A stretch of DNA of 64,000 nt from positions 1,420,140-1,484,139 of the forward strand of contig NZ_JAGGMN010000001.1 in NCBI RefSeq assembly GCF_017875325.1, given 5' to 3'. Source of the stretch: Methanofollis sp. W23 (GTDB lineage Archaea; Halobacteriota; Methanomicrobia; Methanomicrobiales; Methanofollaceae). The position numbers and the translations under genes were made by a program. This document shows positions 16,867-31,354 of this stretch, in pieces; position 1 is the stretch's first letter; each line of letters begins with the position of its first letter. The notes under the pieces were generated by a model. It made no database searches, was not told the origin of the DNA, and saw only the letters and a list, made by a program, of their open reading frames with translations.

Positions 16867-19127
16867 AGTACATCAGCCACCCCCTCATCAGGCCGGAGTG
16901 CCTGGAAGAACGGCGATACCAGCTCGCCATCGCTCTCCAGGCCCTCGACACCCATACGATGGTGGTCCTGCCTACAGGCCTTGGCAAGACCGCCGTCGCC
17001 CTGATCACCGCAGCTTCACGGCTGTACCAGGAGGGGGGAAGGCTCCTGATGCTTGCCCCGACCAAACCGCTCGTGGAGCAGCACTTCCGTTTCTTCTCAG
17101 AACGGCTCATGCTCCCTGACGGGGAGTGCGCACTCTTTACCGGGGACACCGCCCCCGAAGAGCGCACGGCGACCTGGGAACGCGCGCAGGCGGTCTTTGC
17201 CACCCCGCAGGTAGTGAAAAACGACCTCATCGCCGGGCGCTACGACCTCGGCGGGGTGACGCTCCTGGTGGTGGACGAGTGCCACCGGGCGGTCGGGAAC
17301 TATGCATATGTCTTTCTCGCCCGCCGCTACCTGACGACGGCCGAGAAGCCGCTTCTCCTTGCGATGACCGCTTCGCCTGGCGGGGACCACGGGAAGGTGG
17401 AAGAGGTGATGGCACACCTCGGGGTCGTGCAGGTGGAGACGCGGACCGAGCATGATCCCGACGTCCGTCCGTACGTCCATGAGCGCGAGGTGGACTATCT
17501 CTCAGTCGACCTTCCTGACGACCTTGCAGAGGCCGTCGCCGACCTCAACCGTCTCCTTGACTCGCGGCTCAACGCCCTCAGGGAGGCCGGGTTCAGGGTG
17601 CCGGGACGCGAACGACTCTCGATGAAGGCGCTCAACGGTCTCAACGCCCAGGTGCAGGCGCGGATCGCACAGCGCGACGCTGCCGGGTTCATGGCGGCCT
17701 CGGTGTACGCCGAGATCATGAAGGTGAGGCACGCGGTCTCGCTTGCCGAGTCGCAGGGGAGTGCGGCCCTCAGGACCTACCTGGAGAAACTCTCCTCTGA
17801 GGGACACTCATCAAAAGGAACAAAGGCAAGCAGGCGGCTTGCCGGCGACCCGGTCTTCCGCAGACTCTGCACCCGCGCCGCCGGGTGGGAGCATGAACTC
17901 CATCCCAAGGTCGGGTTGACCGTCGACCTCGTCCTCGAAGAGGTGCGCGAGCACCCTGGCAGCAGGACCATCGTCTTTGCGAGTTTCAGGGACACGGTCG
18001 GCCACCTGGTCGACGCTCTCATGGCGGCGGGGGTCCATGCCGAACGGTTCGTGGGGCAGGCCACCAAAGACGCCGAGAAGGGGCTTACGCAGAAGCAGCA
18101 GATCGAAGTGCTGAGGCGGTTCCGCGAGGGCGAGTTCCCGGCGATCGTCTCCACCTCGGTCGGCGAGGAAGGACTCGACGTCCCGTCCACCGACCTGGTC
18201 ATCTTCTACGAAGCGGTCCCGTCGGAGATCAGAAGCATCCAACGGAAAGGGCGGACCGGCCGGAACGAGGCAGGACGGATCATCGTCCTCACCACCAGAG
18301 GAACTGCAGACGAGGTCTACAAGTACGTGAGCCTCAACCGCGAGCGCCAGATGATCAAGGGGATCAGGAAACTTGGGAACAACAACGGCGGCCAGGCCCC
18401 GCCTGCACCCCCGGCACCCCAGGCCACGGGACAGACGAGCATCGGTTCGTTTGCCGACGCCCCCGCACCGGCGTCCCCAGAACCCGACGCTCCGGTGATC
18501 ACCGCCGACGACCGCGAGACCTCCTCGAAGGTCGTCGAGGTTCTCTCTGACCTCGGAATGCGGGTGAACCTCACCCGCCTGGAAGTCGGGGACTACGCCG
18601 TCGGCGACCGCGTGCTGGTGGAGCGCAAGACCGTTCAGGACTTTGCCGACACCCTGGTCGAGCGCGACCTCCTGGGCCAGGTGCGGGCCCTGGCCTCCGC
18701 GGTCACCCGCCCGGTCCTCATCGTCGAGGGCGAGGGGGATCTCTATGCCGCACGAGACATCCATCCCAACGCCATCAGGGGAGCGCTCGCCGCGATCACC
18801 ATCGACCTCGGCGTCTCGCTCATCTTCACCAGGAGCGCTACGGAGACCGCCGAGATGCTTGCCGTCATCGCCAGGAGAGAGGGGAGCGAGCGGACCGAAC
18901 GAGCGGTCCTGCCGGCAAAGACCTACCGGACCGCACAGGAAGAGCAGGAATATATCGTCGCGGCCTACCCTGAGGTCGGGCTCAAACACGCGCGCGCCCT
19001 CCTCGCACACTTCGGGTCGGTACAGGCGGTCATCGACGCAGGCGTCGACGACCTGAGCCAGGTAAAAGGGATCGGAAAAAAGACGGCCGAGAAGATCAGG
19101 GAACTCTCGACCCGGCCTTATGAGTGA
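16863..19127 (+). CDS. hef: Hef: fork-structure helicase/nuclease
   Basis: The 754-residue protein fuses an SF2 helicase to an XPF/Mus81-type nuclease and acts at stalled replication forks. Walker A is LPTGLGKTAV (about 36-45), the DECH box lies at about 138-141, motif III is in AMTASPGG, and motif VI is RSIQRKGRTGR (about 458-468). A low-complexity Pro/Ala linker (about 505-545) leads to the nuclease motif GDYAVGDRVLVERKTVQD with ERK near 585. A C-terminal tandem helix-hairpin-helix contains VKGIGKKTAEKI. All catalytic residues appear intact. It overlaps glyS by 4 bases and the convergent zinc-ribbon gene by 10 bases. Confidence 0.95.
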   Translation: MKYISHPLIRPECLEERRYQLAIALQALDTHTMVVLPTGLGKTAVALITAASRLYQEGGRLLMLAPTKPLVEQHFRFFSERLMLPDGECALFTGDTAPEERTATWERAQAVFATPQVVKNDLIAGRYDLGGVTLLVVDECHRAVGNYAYVFLARRYLTTAEKPLLLAMTASPGGDHGKVEEVMAHLGVVQVETRTEHDPDVRPYVHEREVDYLSVDLPDDLAEAVADLNRLLDSRLNALREAGFRVPGRERLSMKALNGLNAQVQARIAQRDAAGFMAASVYAEIMKVRHAVSLAESQGSAALRTYLEKLSSEGHSSKGTKASRRLAGDPVFRRLCTRAAGWEHELHPKVGLTVDLVLEEVREHPGSRTIVFASFRDTVGHLVDALMAAGVHAERFVGQATKDAEKGLTQKQQIEVLRRFREGEFPAIVSTSVGEEGLDVPSTDLVIFYEAVPSEIRSIQRKGRTGRNEAGRIIVLTTRGTADEVYKYVSLNRERQMIKGIRKLGNNNGGQAPPAPPAPQATGQTSIGSFADAPAPASPEPDAPVITADDRETSSKVVEVLSDLGMRVNLTRLEVGDYAVGDRVLVERKTVQDFADTLVERDLLGQVRALASAVTRPVLIVEGEGDLYAARDIHPNAIRGALAAITIDLGVSLIFTRSATETAEMLAVIARREGSERTERAVLPAKTYRTAQEEQEYIVAAYPEVGLKHARALLAHFGSVQAVIDAGVDDLSQVKGIGKKTAEKIRELSTRPYE

Positions 19128-19489
19128 CGGAGGAGTTTGAGGGCCTCGGCGCCGGCAAGCACCGCCTGCATCAGGGTGAGGCACCGGCGCTCGTCGGTCT
19201 CGGTCTCGACCCGTCCGCAGAGGGAAGCGACCGCCGCCTCGATCCCGGCCTCGGCAGTGCCTGCCCTGGCCTGGGGAGCAGGGGTGGAGGGGGAGACCGG
19301 GGCCGCGGCGGGCACCGGCGCGGTCGATGCGCTCTCCTCCTGTTCTGTCCTCTCTGCACAGACGACACAGAGCGTCTCCCCCTTATACTCGAATAACGGA
19401 GATCCACAGACCTTGCACTCTTTTGCGAGCATTTTGCCTCCTTTCAGGAGATACTCGGCCATGATATCCTCTGGTTTTCTCTCTGTCAT
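19118..19489 (-). CDS. Sjogren's/scleroderma autoantigen 1 family zinc-ribbon protein
   Basis: The 123-residue protein has an N-terminal helix followed by a zinc ribbon, CKVCGSPLFEYKGETLCVVC (about residues 25-45), matching the archaeal members of the autoantigen p27 family. A Pro/Ala/Ser/Thr-rich linker (about 50-85) leads to a C-terminal helix. The function in archaea is unknown. The 3' end overlaps convergent hef by 10 bases. The upstream AT-rich region is shared with the divergent UPF0147 gene. Confidence 0.85.
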   Translation of the reverse strand: MTERKPEDIMAEYLLKGGKMLAKECKVCGSPLFEYKGETLCVVCAERTEQEESASTAPVPAAAPVSPSTPAPQARAGTAEAGIEAAVASLCGRVETETDERRCLTLMQAVLAGAEALKLLRHS

Positions 19490-19565
19490 CTCTGCCTCCG
19501 AATGCGTTCTGATAAATCAATGTATATAAGAACCAGAGGTATATAGTAATAAAGGGTGATTGTCA
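19490..19565. promoter_or_regulatory. Divergent promoter region
   Basis: The short AT-rich spacer contains TGTATATAAG and GGTATATAGTAATAAA. These are plausible TATA elements for the UPF0147 gene and, on the other strand, for the zinc-ribbon gene. AAAGGGTGAT just before the UPF0147 ATG is its ribosome site. Confidence 0.5.
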
Positions 19566-19829
19566 ATGGCCACTCCAGAGGAAACAATAAATGTGTGTAT
19601 TCAGATGCTTCAGCATATTTCTGAAGACAACACCATCCCTCGTAACATCCGCAGGGTTGCTGACGAAACCAAGACTCTCCTCATGAACGAGGAGAAGAGC
19701 ATCGGCCTGCGTGCGGCTGAGGCGATCTCAACCATCGATGAGGTCTCCAATGATCCGAACATGCCGGTTCATGCCCGAACCCGGATCTGGGAATTGGTCT
19801 CACAGCTTGAAACGATCCCACTCGACTGA
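19566..19829 (+). CDS. UPF0147 family protein
   Basis: The 87-residue all-helical protein belongs to UPF0147, a family widely conserved in euryarchaea. Typical segments are [37 protein letters not shown] and [13 protein letters not shown]. The function is not known. The ATG at 19566 is preferred over an in-frame TTG two codons earlier because GGGTGAT then sits at normal ribosome-site distance. No signal peptide or metal motif is visible. Confidence 0.88.
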   Translation: MATPEETINVCIQMLQHISEDNTIPRNIRRVADETKTLLMNEEKSIGLRAAEAISTIDEVSNDPNMPVHARTRIWELVSQLETIPLD

Positions 19830-19880
19830 ACAGAAACCATTGGTAGATATTTTTCTATCTCAATTCTGAGATCCACTTTT

Positions 19881-20297
19881 TTAGGGCAGCACCGTGCAGA
19901 CCACCGTTCTTTCACGGCGCTGCCTGATATCAAGTTCCAGGAGGACGACCTGTTGCCAGGTGCCAAGCACCGGCGACCCGTGCTCCACCGGCAGGGTGAG
20001 AGAGGGGCCGACGAACGAGGCACGCACGTGCGACCGTCCGTTCCCGTCCCCCCACCGTCTGTCATGGGCGTAGATGATATCCGAAGGAGCGACCCGCTCG
20101 AGGGCGCCCCGCAGGTCGTCGAGCACCCCGTCCTCGTACTCGATCGTCGAGATCGCCGCCGTCGAACCGATGACAAAGAGGGTGCAGACCCCATTCTCGG
20201 CTCCGCTTGCTTCCACACACCGGTGCACCGCCGGGGTGAGGTCGATGATGTCGCCCTCCCCGCTGGTGGTCACCGTGATCCGTTCTTGATGCACCAT
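19881..20297 (-). CDS. YjbQ family (UPF0047; secondary thiamine-phosphate synthase-like) protein
   Basis: The 138-residue protein matches the YjbQ/UPF0047 family. Segments are ITVTTSGEGDIIDLTP (N-terminal), CTLFVIGSTAAISTIEYEDGVLDDL (38-62), a GDGNGRSHVRASFVGPS segment with the conserved Asn/His (about 83-100), LPVEHGSPVLGTWQQV, and LDIRQRRERTV. Some family members have weak thiamine-phosphate synthase activity, but the physiological role is unsettled. The start at 20297 matches the family; the longer frame extends into repeat DNA. It is a single-gene unit. Confidence 0.87.
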   Translation of the reverse strand: MVHQERITVTTSGEGDIIDLTPAVHRCVEASGAENGVCTLFVIGSTAAISTIEYEDGVLDDLRGALERVAPSDIIYAHDRRWGDGNGRSHVRASFVGPSLTLPVEHGSPVLGTWQQVVLLELDIRQRRERTVVCTVLP

Positions 20298-25884
<5,587 letters not shown>

Positions 25885-25892
25885 AAGGGAAC

Positions 25893-25924
25893 GCTCCCAG
25901 ACCAGGGAGCCCCCGCATTTTTTT
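25893..25924 (+). terminator. Hairpin plus T-run terminator of gyrBA
   Basis: GCTCCC (25893-25898) pairs with GGGAGC (25905-25910), and a seven-T run lies at 25918-25924. The structure is 8 bases after the gyrA stop. Confidence 0.7.
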
Positions 25925-26310
25925 GTGTCCTTTTCAGGGGATATATGAATTGGAAGAGCGAGGGGCAGACCTGGTGTGACTTCTTCTACACATGAGATGT
26001 GGGTTTTGTAGAATTCTGGCATTGTAGAAACCCTCATCTTTCCAAGGTGCAAGTGCGAACCATCCACCGTCCCCCACTCCGGTGCCGGGAAGGCATCTTC
26101 AGCGATCCAGAAGAGAGAGAGAGAAAGACGCTGTCCTCTCCCATATCCCCCCTCAGGGGTGTGGGGCGTGCCGCCCCAGGCATGATAGTGCAGAAAGCAC
26201 TCTTAGAGAACTCCACTCATTTCCAACCGCGTATGCGTCAGAGGTTCATGCCTGGTTCTCCAGCGCCGCGAAGCCGTTTGTCCGCGAGGGATAAAGGAGA
26301 CGGCATTCAC
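25925..26310. repeat. Repeat-derived spacer
   Basis: GGCATTGTAGAAACCCTC at 26018 resembles a MITE-like left end, and GTTCTCCAGCGCC near 26256-26267 may be its decayed right end. Between them are a GC-rich hairpin near 26150-26175 and the GTATGCGTCAGAGGTTCATGC hairpin module. No gene is supported. Confidence 0.45.
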
Positions 26311-26619
26311 TTATTCATAGACCCCGACCTGCGGATCGTCGATCCCGAGACCCCGGTCGATCTCGACGAGCAAACGGTTCAGCGTCTTCTTCACCGCCTC
26401 GGCATCTTTAGCGTCTGCGACCCCTGGCTGGTGCCAGATCACCTGCGTGCGGAGATGGGTGAGCAGTTCCTCGACCCTGGTGCCTTTGAACTGGCCGGGG
26501 AGGGTCAGTTCGGTGAGGTGGTCGGCCGCCCCGAGGAATGCCTTCTCAGGTGGAAGAGCGAAATGTCTGCTCAGAGCGACGAGCGGGATCACAAACCCCC
26601 TGCCAAATTTGCTTTCCAT
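26311..26619 (-). CDS. Conserved-looking hypothetical protein (102 aa)
   Basis: I do not recognise a named family with confidence. The 102-residue protein has amphipathic helices, a central PPEKAFLGAADHLTELTLP segment and an acidic C-terminus IDRGLGIDDPQVGVYE. It has no membrane segment, metal motif or signal. Its sequence composition is unlike the repeat-derived frames, which supports a real gene. The ATG at 26619 is used because upstream residues run into the repeat element at 26730. It resembles small cytosolic proteins of unknown function I associate with methanogens. Confidence 0.6.
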   Translation of the reverse strand: MESKFGRGFVIPLVALSRHFALPPEKAFLGAADHLTELTLPGQFKGTRVEELLTHLRTQVIWHQPGVADAKDAEAVKKTLNRLLVEIDRGLGIDDPQVGVYE

Positions 26620-26729
26620 GAGAAGGGGATTGCCGCGGGTCTTGAAAAAAGATGTGGTGTTCGTCCCGGCACTCTGATCATTCACCGTCTTTTTCCCGTC
26701 GACCACCGTGGTGTGAATCTCAGAACTCT

Positions 26730-26907
26730 GGCTTTGTAGAAACCTCCACTTATCATGGGGGGAACGTGTGTCCCCCGCCTTCCTATACACTTTCGCCGGG
26801 GACTCTGCCCCCAGACCTCCAGGAACCACGATTGCGCCGGGAAGGCTGAATAGAGGGACATGAAAGGTGCGGCGCCGTCCATGACTCAAGATAATTTCTA
26901 CAGAGCC
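26730..26907 (+). mobile_element. MITE-like element, shortened
   Basis: The 178-bp copy runs from GGCTTTGTAGAAACCTCC to AATTTCTACAGAGCC and has lost most of the second hairpin. The flanks AGAACTCT and TGGACTCA match at 5 of 8 positions. It lies just upstream of the 102-residue protein gene and may supply or interrupt its promoter. Confidence 0.72.
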
Positions 26908-27415
26908 TGGACTCACTTCTTCTCCTCTTCTCGCACTGTATACTCCGATCCTTCAAAGAGATCTTCTCGTGCTCGCTCTCGCTTGTATCTCAGGAGATAG
27001 TGATGAGGACTGCACCTCTCTCTCCAGGAACATCAAAGGTGCTTTCCGGTCCAATCTTCATTGTACAAGTTCGAGAGCAGGCCCCGGAGCGAGACATCAG
27101 AAAGCATGCCAAAAACCTTCAGGATCTTCATAAGCCCCGAGCAAGAAGTTATGCGGGGTTGGTGGTTCTCGCTTACGCCCAGGACATGCAAGGGGTTCCC
27201 ATGAAACTGATCTCGAAGATCAGCCCTTGAGGTTTGCATGAGAATTTGAACTCACCGGATCCTGGTGTGGACGATATGCAGAGGATAGAATATTCTTTAG
27301 AATGATCAGGTCCCTCCCTTCTCATTCGCATCCTGATCCTGGAGGTGGATCTCAAAGAACCGCTTGAAAATTCGTTTCATGAGCGATTCTAGAGAACCAA
27401 TAAAAACCATTCTCC
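26908..27415. repeat. Repeat-derived spacer
   Basis: The ATGAAACTGATC...AGGTTTGCATGAGAATTTGAACTC module lies at about 27198-27310. A GAGCGATTCTAGAGAACC end occurs at 27382-27399. The 26908-27190 segment has no feature I can name. Confidence 0.45.
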
Positions 27416-28228
27416 TCAGACGACCCATCCGAGGAGTGCGATGACCGGGACGACCACAAGACTCGCGGCAAGGAAGACCCACTCACCCTTCTGGAGCGGT
27501 TTTTTCGTGATGAAGAGGTGCGAGTCCCGGCCATACCCCCGGCAGAGCATGCTCGTATAGGTCCGCTCCCCCTGCTCGAAGGAGCGGAGAAAGACCGTCC
27601 CGATGGTGTAGGCAAGCATCTTCATGCGGTAGCGGTATGGGAGGGAACGGTCGAAGGCGTCGAAGTACCTGGTCTGGAGGGCCGCCCCGATCCGCAGATA
27701 CATCCTGGCAAAGAGGAAGAGGTAGCGGGTCATCATCCCGATGATGAGGGTGAACTCAGCCGGGAAACCAAGCCTGCCCGCACCCTTGAGCATCCCCTGC
27801 ATCGTCGTCGTCGAAGAGAGGAGGATGATAAAAGAGATGCAGGCCAGGAACTTTATCCCGAGGATGGACGCAAACTCCACCGACTCGGCATAGATATGGA
27901 TCCCGAGGGGGAGGGTGACGAGAGAGTGGAACTCGGCATAGTGCGGGTTGGTGAAAAAGATCTGGAAAAAAATGAGGAAGAACCCAAAGGGCAGGACGAG
28001 GAGGAGACGCTTGAGGTAGACTGTCGGGGAGAGTCGCGCCGCCGCCCAGAGGAGTGCGAAGAAGACGATGAAGAGCACGGACGGGAGGTAGGCGGCGGTG
28101 GTATAGGGGAGGGCCACGGCGGCGATGATCACCGCAAAGGTGACGATGAGTTTGACCCGTGCGTCGCAGCGGTGGACCATGCTGCTGCCCTGGGCCGACT
28201 CCTCGATATCAAAGAGTTTCTCGATCAT
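27416..28228 (-). CDS. cbiQ: Cobalt/nickel ECF transporter, transmembrane subunit CbiQ
   Basis: The 270-residue membrane protein is the T-component of a group I energy-coupling-factor importer. It has several hydrophobic segments (about 25-75, 95-140 and 245-270). The cytoplasmic coupling helices include RYFDAFDRSLPYR and the signature-like RGYGRDSHLF near residue 230, which contacts the CbiO ATPase. Its start overlaps cbiO by 4 bases (ATGA). The order on the minus strand is cbiM-cbiN-cbiO-cbiQ. It probably imports Co2+ for corrinoids or Ni2+ for F430 and hydrogenases; the metal cannot be told from this subunit. Confidence 0.92.
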   Translation of the reverse strand: MIEKLFDIEESAQGSSMVHRCDARVKLIVTFAVIIAAVALPYTTAAYLPSVLFIVFFALLWAAARLSPTVYLKRLLLVLPFGFFLIFFQIFFTNPHYAEFHSLVTLPLGIHIYAESVEFASILGIKFLACISFIILLSSTTTMQGMLKGAGRLGFPAEFTLIIGMMTRYLFLFARMYLRIGAALQTRYFDAFDRSLPYRYRMKMLAYTIGTVFLRSFEQGERTYTSMLCRGYGRDSHLFITKKPLQKGEWVFLAASLVVVPVIALLGWVV

Positions 28229-29058
28229 GCCCGGCCCCGGTATGCTTCGGTGAAGGCCTCCACGACCTCTTCATAGGTGTAGCCCTCACCGATCGGCACC
28301 CCGGCATCGCGCAGGTCGTGCATCAACCGCTGGAGTGCCGGGACGTCGAGGCGGGTCTGCTCAAGGAGGGCTGGCCGTGAGAAGATCTCGGGCACCGAGC
28401 CATGGGCCACCACCTGACCGTGGTCCATCACATAGACCGAGTCGGCGAGTTCTGGGACCAGGTCGAGGTGGTGGGTGGAGAAGATCACGGTCATCCCGAA
28501 CTCTTCGGGCAGGGTGTTCACGAACCTGACCAGGTCGGCAACGCCCTGGGGGTCGAGCCCGGCCGTCGGTTCGTCGAGGACGAGCACCTGGGGCTCCATC
28601 GCCAGGACCCCTGCGATGGCCACCCTCTTCTTCTCCCCGCCGGAGAGGTGGTGGGGCGGACGGTCGCGCAGGTCTTCAAGGGCCATGAGTCGGATGGCGC
28701 TCTCCACCCGGTGGGTGACCATCTCCTCGTCAAGCCCGAGGTTTGTCGGGCCGAAGGCGATGTCCTGTTCGACTGTCGGTGAGAACACCTGGTCGTCGGG
28801 GTTCTGGAAGACGAGCCCGACGGTCTTTCGCACCTCGCGGAGATTTTTTTTCGTGACAGCCTCGCCGTGGACGAGCGCCTCACCCGAAGAAGGCTTCAGG
28901 ATCCCGTTGAGGTGTTTGAATAGCGTGCTCTTCCCGGCACCGTTTGCCCCGATCACCGCGACCCTCTCTTTCCGGCCCGCGGTGAAGTTCACGCCGTTGA
29001 GGGCAGGAGGACGGTTCGGGTAGGCATAGGTGAGATCCCGGGTCTCGATGATATGCAT
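28225..29058 (-). CDS. cbiO: Cobalt/nickel ECF transporter ATPase CbiO
   Basis: The 277-residue ABC ATPase has Walker A GANGAGKSTL (about 35-44), Q-loop FQNPDDQVFSPTVEQD (about 85-100), signature LSGGEKKRVAIAGVLA (about 138-153), Walker B VLVLDEPTAGLDP and the switch His in STHHLD. The Q-loop and LSGGEKKR forms are typical of ECF-type ATPases. The start at 29058 gives MHIIETRDLTY, the family onset; the six-residue upstream extension lacks support. It is placed between cbiN and cbiQ. Confidence 0.95.
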   Translation of the reverse strand: MHIIETRDLTYAYPNRPPALNGVNFTAGRKERVAVIGANGAGKSTLFKHLNGILKPSSGEALVHGEAVTKKNLREVRKTVGLVFQNPDDQVFSPTVEQDIAFGPTNLGLDEEMVTHRVESAIRLMALEDLRDRPPHHLSGGEKKRVAIAGVLAMEPQVLVLDEPTAGLDPQGVADLVRFVNTLPEEFGMTVIFSTHHLDLVPELADSVYVMDHGQVVAHGSVPEIFSRPALLEQTRLDVPALQRLMHDLRDAGVPIGEGYTYEEVVEAFTEAYRGRA

Positions 29059-29090
29059 TCTACAGAGTTTCTCCAAAAAAGAATAAATGT

Positions 29091-29426
29091 TCAGTGTTTT
29101 GAGGCGGTGACCGCCTTGCCAACACCGAAGACAATGAAAAGCGCAAGAATGATACCGACGACGACGGCGATGACCTCGCCCATCTTGCCGGCGTCATCCC
29201 CCATCGAGTAATCGGGCATCGGGGCCTCATACTCGAAACCGATGTCATGACCGATTGCCTCAGGATCGCCGTCCTCAGGGGAGGGGCCGAAGAGATCTTT
29301 CTCGCCCTGGACGACAAGGGCCGTGCTCTCCAGACCGTCGGGATCGCCTGCAGCAAAGAAAACGGCCGTGACACCGATAAGGATGGCCACGACGAGTCCG
29401 ATCGCCAGGAACTGTTTGGTCTCCAT
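29091..29426 (-). CDS. cbiN: Cobalt/nickel ECF transporter small subunit CbiN (PDGLE domain)
   Basis: The 111-residue protein has two membrane segments (about 7-25 and 84-103) around an extracytoplasmic loop that starts with the diagnostic DPDGLES motif. CbiN works with CbiM in metal loading. The start ATG overlaps the cbiM stop (TGATG). A 32-base gap separates it from cbiO. Confidence 0.92.
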   Translation of the reverse strand: METKQFLAIGLVVAILIGVTAVFFAAGDPDGLESTALVVQGEKDLFGPSPEDGDPEAIGHDIGFEYEAPMPDYSMGDDAGKMGEVIAVVVGIILALFIVFGVGKAVTASKH

Positions 29427-30064
29427 CAGGCTGTCGCCCCCGTTGAAGATTCTATCAGTTCTGGGCGCGCCGAGGCGATGAGGTAGAGCGCACCGGCCGT
29501 GATGAATGCCTCAATGATCCCGATGGCAGCGTGATAAGCACCCATGAAGATCATGCCCTCAACGAGCGGCCAGATGCCAGCGACGAACATCTCGATCGCG
29601 GCGGCGAGGGACGGGATGAAACAGGCAAGCCACGCAGCGATCCCTGCAGAAAGGTATGGATTTTTTGCGACCTTATGGATGCCCTGGAAGGAGTAGTAGC
29701 CGACGAACCCACCGATGACGCCCATGTTGATGATGTTTGCGCCCATCGTGGTGATCCCGCCGTCGCCGAAGACGACTGCCTGGACCAGGAGGACGAGGGT
29801 GAGGACAAATACCGCCGCATAGGGTGATCCGAGGACGATAGCCGCAAGGGCTCCACCGACCAGGTGGCCGGTCGTGCCCATGCCGACCGGGAGGTTAAAC
29901 GCCTGGATGGCGAAGATCCCGGCGGCCAGGACGGCGATAAGGGGGACTTTCTCGTCGTCCAGTTCATTTCGTGCCCAGCGCAGCGCAAGTGCGATGAATA
30001 CAAGGGCGATCACCCAGTAGATCGCACTCTGCCAGAGTGGGATGAACACATCAGGTATATGCAT
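29426..30064 (-). CDS. cbiM: Cobalt/nickel ECF transporter substrate-binding subunit CbiM
   Basis: The 212-residue integral membrane S-component begins MHIPD. In this family the free N-terminus, His2 and a further His bind the metal, so the start must be at 30064 and not at the ATG three codons upstream. Other conserved parts are FNLPVGMGTTGHLVGGALAA (with the internal His) and FGDGGITTMGANIINMGVIGG. It is the first gene of cbiMNOQ. A minus-strand TATA box lies about 30 bases upstream. Confidence 0.93.
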   Translation of the reverse strand: MHIPDVFIPLWQSAIYWVIALVFIALALRWARNELDDEKVPLIAVLAAGIFAIQAFNLPVGMGTTGHLVGGALAAIVLGSPYAAVFVLTLVLLVQAVVFGDGGITTMGANIINMGVIGGFVGYYSFQGIHKVAKNPYLSAGIAAWLACFIPSLAAAIEMFVAGIWPLVEGMIFMGAYHAAIGIIEAFITAGALYLIASARPELIESSTGATA

Positions 30065-30091
30065 GTCTATCATGTGATCGTAGCACGCTAT

Positions 30092-30103
30092 TGGATATAA
30101 GTG
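30092..30103 (-). promoter_or_regulatory. TATA box of cbiMNOQ
   Basis: The minus strand reads CACTTATATCCA at this position, about 30 bases before the cbiM start. The transcript would have little or no leader. Confidence 0.55.
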
Positions 30104-31273
30104 TTACTCGTTCACTCCAAAGGCAAGATCTTTCAAAATGACGCGTACTGATGGCCCGGCAACGGTTACAAGCCCACGCAGGAGTTTTGGTTTCGTCATA
30201 AGCCTGCGGACCAGTTCGCCGGGACGGTCCATGTCCCCGTACCTGACGATGAGATCGGTGATATCAGGGTCTGAGAGGGGCTCAAGGAGGGCGTCCACTT
30301 TCTCTGCCGTGAGTTCCTGTCTCAGTCTGAAGAGGCGCATCCCGAGAGCGAGTTCTCTGCCGAAGTCTGCCTGCCACCGCTGTTCATAGGCGGCGAGGGC
30401 GGGGTCAGAGAAATCGTCAGCCTCGCAGCACGAGACCGTGACTGCGGCGGCGTGCCGCGCCGCCCGCACTCCTGTATAGACCCCGCCCCCAGAGGTGGGC
30501 TTGGCCATCCCGGCGGCGTCCCCGACAAAGAGAGTCTGCCGCCCGTAGGTCCGCGGCATCGCACCGAGGGGTATGGTGCCGGTGACCAGGTGGGTGCACC
30601 CTCCTGGGTAGCGGGCCGCGAAACGTGCAAAGGCCTCGCGCACCCCTCCGGTCCCGCAGAGCCCGACCCGCCCCCGGCCCGCGCCGGTCGGGATCACCCA
30701 GGCAAAGAATTGCGGGGCGGCGTTCGGGTGGACCTCCACATACCTGGTGTCGAGGTCGAGGGGGAGATCGGCCTGGACGCCAGAAAGATAGACCGGGGCA
30801 CGGGCAAGCCCGAGCATCCGCGCCATGCCGCTGCGCGGCCCGTCGGCGGCGATGACCATCCGTGCCTCGACGTCACGGCGCCCTGAAGCACCGCAGGTGA
30901 CCAGGCGCCCCTCCTCGCGCCCGACGACCGCGGTCTTCGGCCAAAACTCGGCCCCTGCGCAGGCGGCGTCGGCGGCCATCTCTTCGTCGAGGAGAGCGCG
31001 GTCGACGACATAGGCCTTCGTCTCCCTGGCGTCGAAGAAGACCTCGGCACCGAGGTCTGAGACGACCCGCGCTCCCTGCACCATGTTGAGAACCGAATGG
31101 TCGGAGACCTCACACCCGGCAAAGGCCCGAGACGAGAGGAGACCTGCACACTGGACCGGGAACCCTGGGGCGGCATGCTCCTCGATGCAGAGGACCGAGA
31201 GCCCGGCCTCTGCACAGGCCCGTGCCGCCGACGATCCGGACGGCCCGGCCCCCACCACCGCTACGTCATACAT
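30104..31273 (-). CDS. Geranylgeranyl-reductase-family FAD-dependent oxidoreductase
   Basis: The 389-residue flavoprotein of the digeranylgeranylglycerophospholipid reductase type begins with a dinucleotide-binding fold (VVGAGPSGSSAARACAEAGL). It carries PVQCAGLLSS near residue 39 (the CxGLxS-like motif), AADGPRSGMARMLG near 145, and the second FAD motif LFVGDAAGMAKPTSGGGVYTG near 245. Homologues hydrogenate the double bonds of archaeal membrane lipids or menaquinone side chains. Several paralogues usually exist per genome, so the substrate is uncertain. It is transcribed divergently from pth2. Confidence 0.87.
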   Translation of the reverse strand: MYDVAVVGAGPSGSSAARACAEAGLSVLCIEEHAAPGFPVQCAGLLSSRAFAGCEVSDHSVLNMVQGARVVSDLGAEVFFDARETKAYVVDRALLDEEMAADAACAGAEFWPKTAVVGREEGRLVTCGASGRRDVEARMVIAADGPRSGMARMLGLARAPVYLSGVQADLPLDLDTRYVEVHPNAAPQFFAWVIPTGAGRGRVGLCGTGGVREAFARFAARYPGGCTHLVTGTIPLGAMPRTYGRQTLFVGDAAGMAKPTSGGGVYTGVRAARHAAAVTVSCCEADDFSDPALAAYEQRWQADFGRELALGMRLFRLRQELTAEKVDALLEPLSDPDITDLIVRYGDMDRPGELVRRLMTKPKLLRGLVTVAGPSVRVILKDLAFGVNE

Positions 31274-31354
31274 GCGGTGGTAATCTCTCCCTTTCCCCTA
31301 CATGAATGTCCCTATGCCCATGCCTTATTGCTCTCCCGCGCCAACAGAGTGTAG

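Noticed and set aside
30322..31215. Several minus- and plus-strand frames inside the geranylgeranyl-reductase-like gene
   Set aside because: All are shadows of one 389-residue flavoprotein with two FAD motifs.
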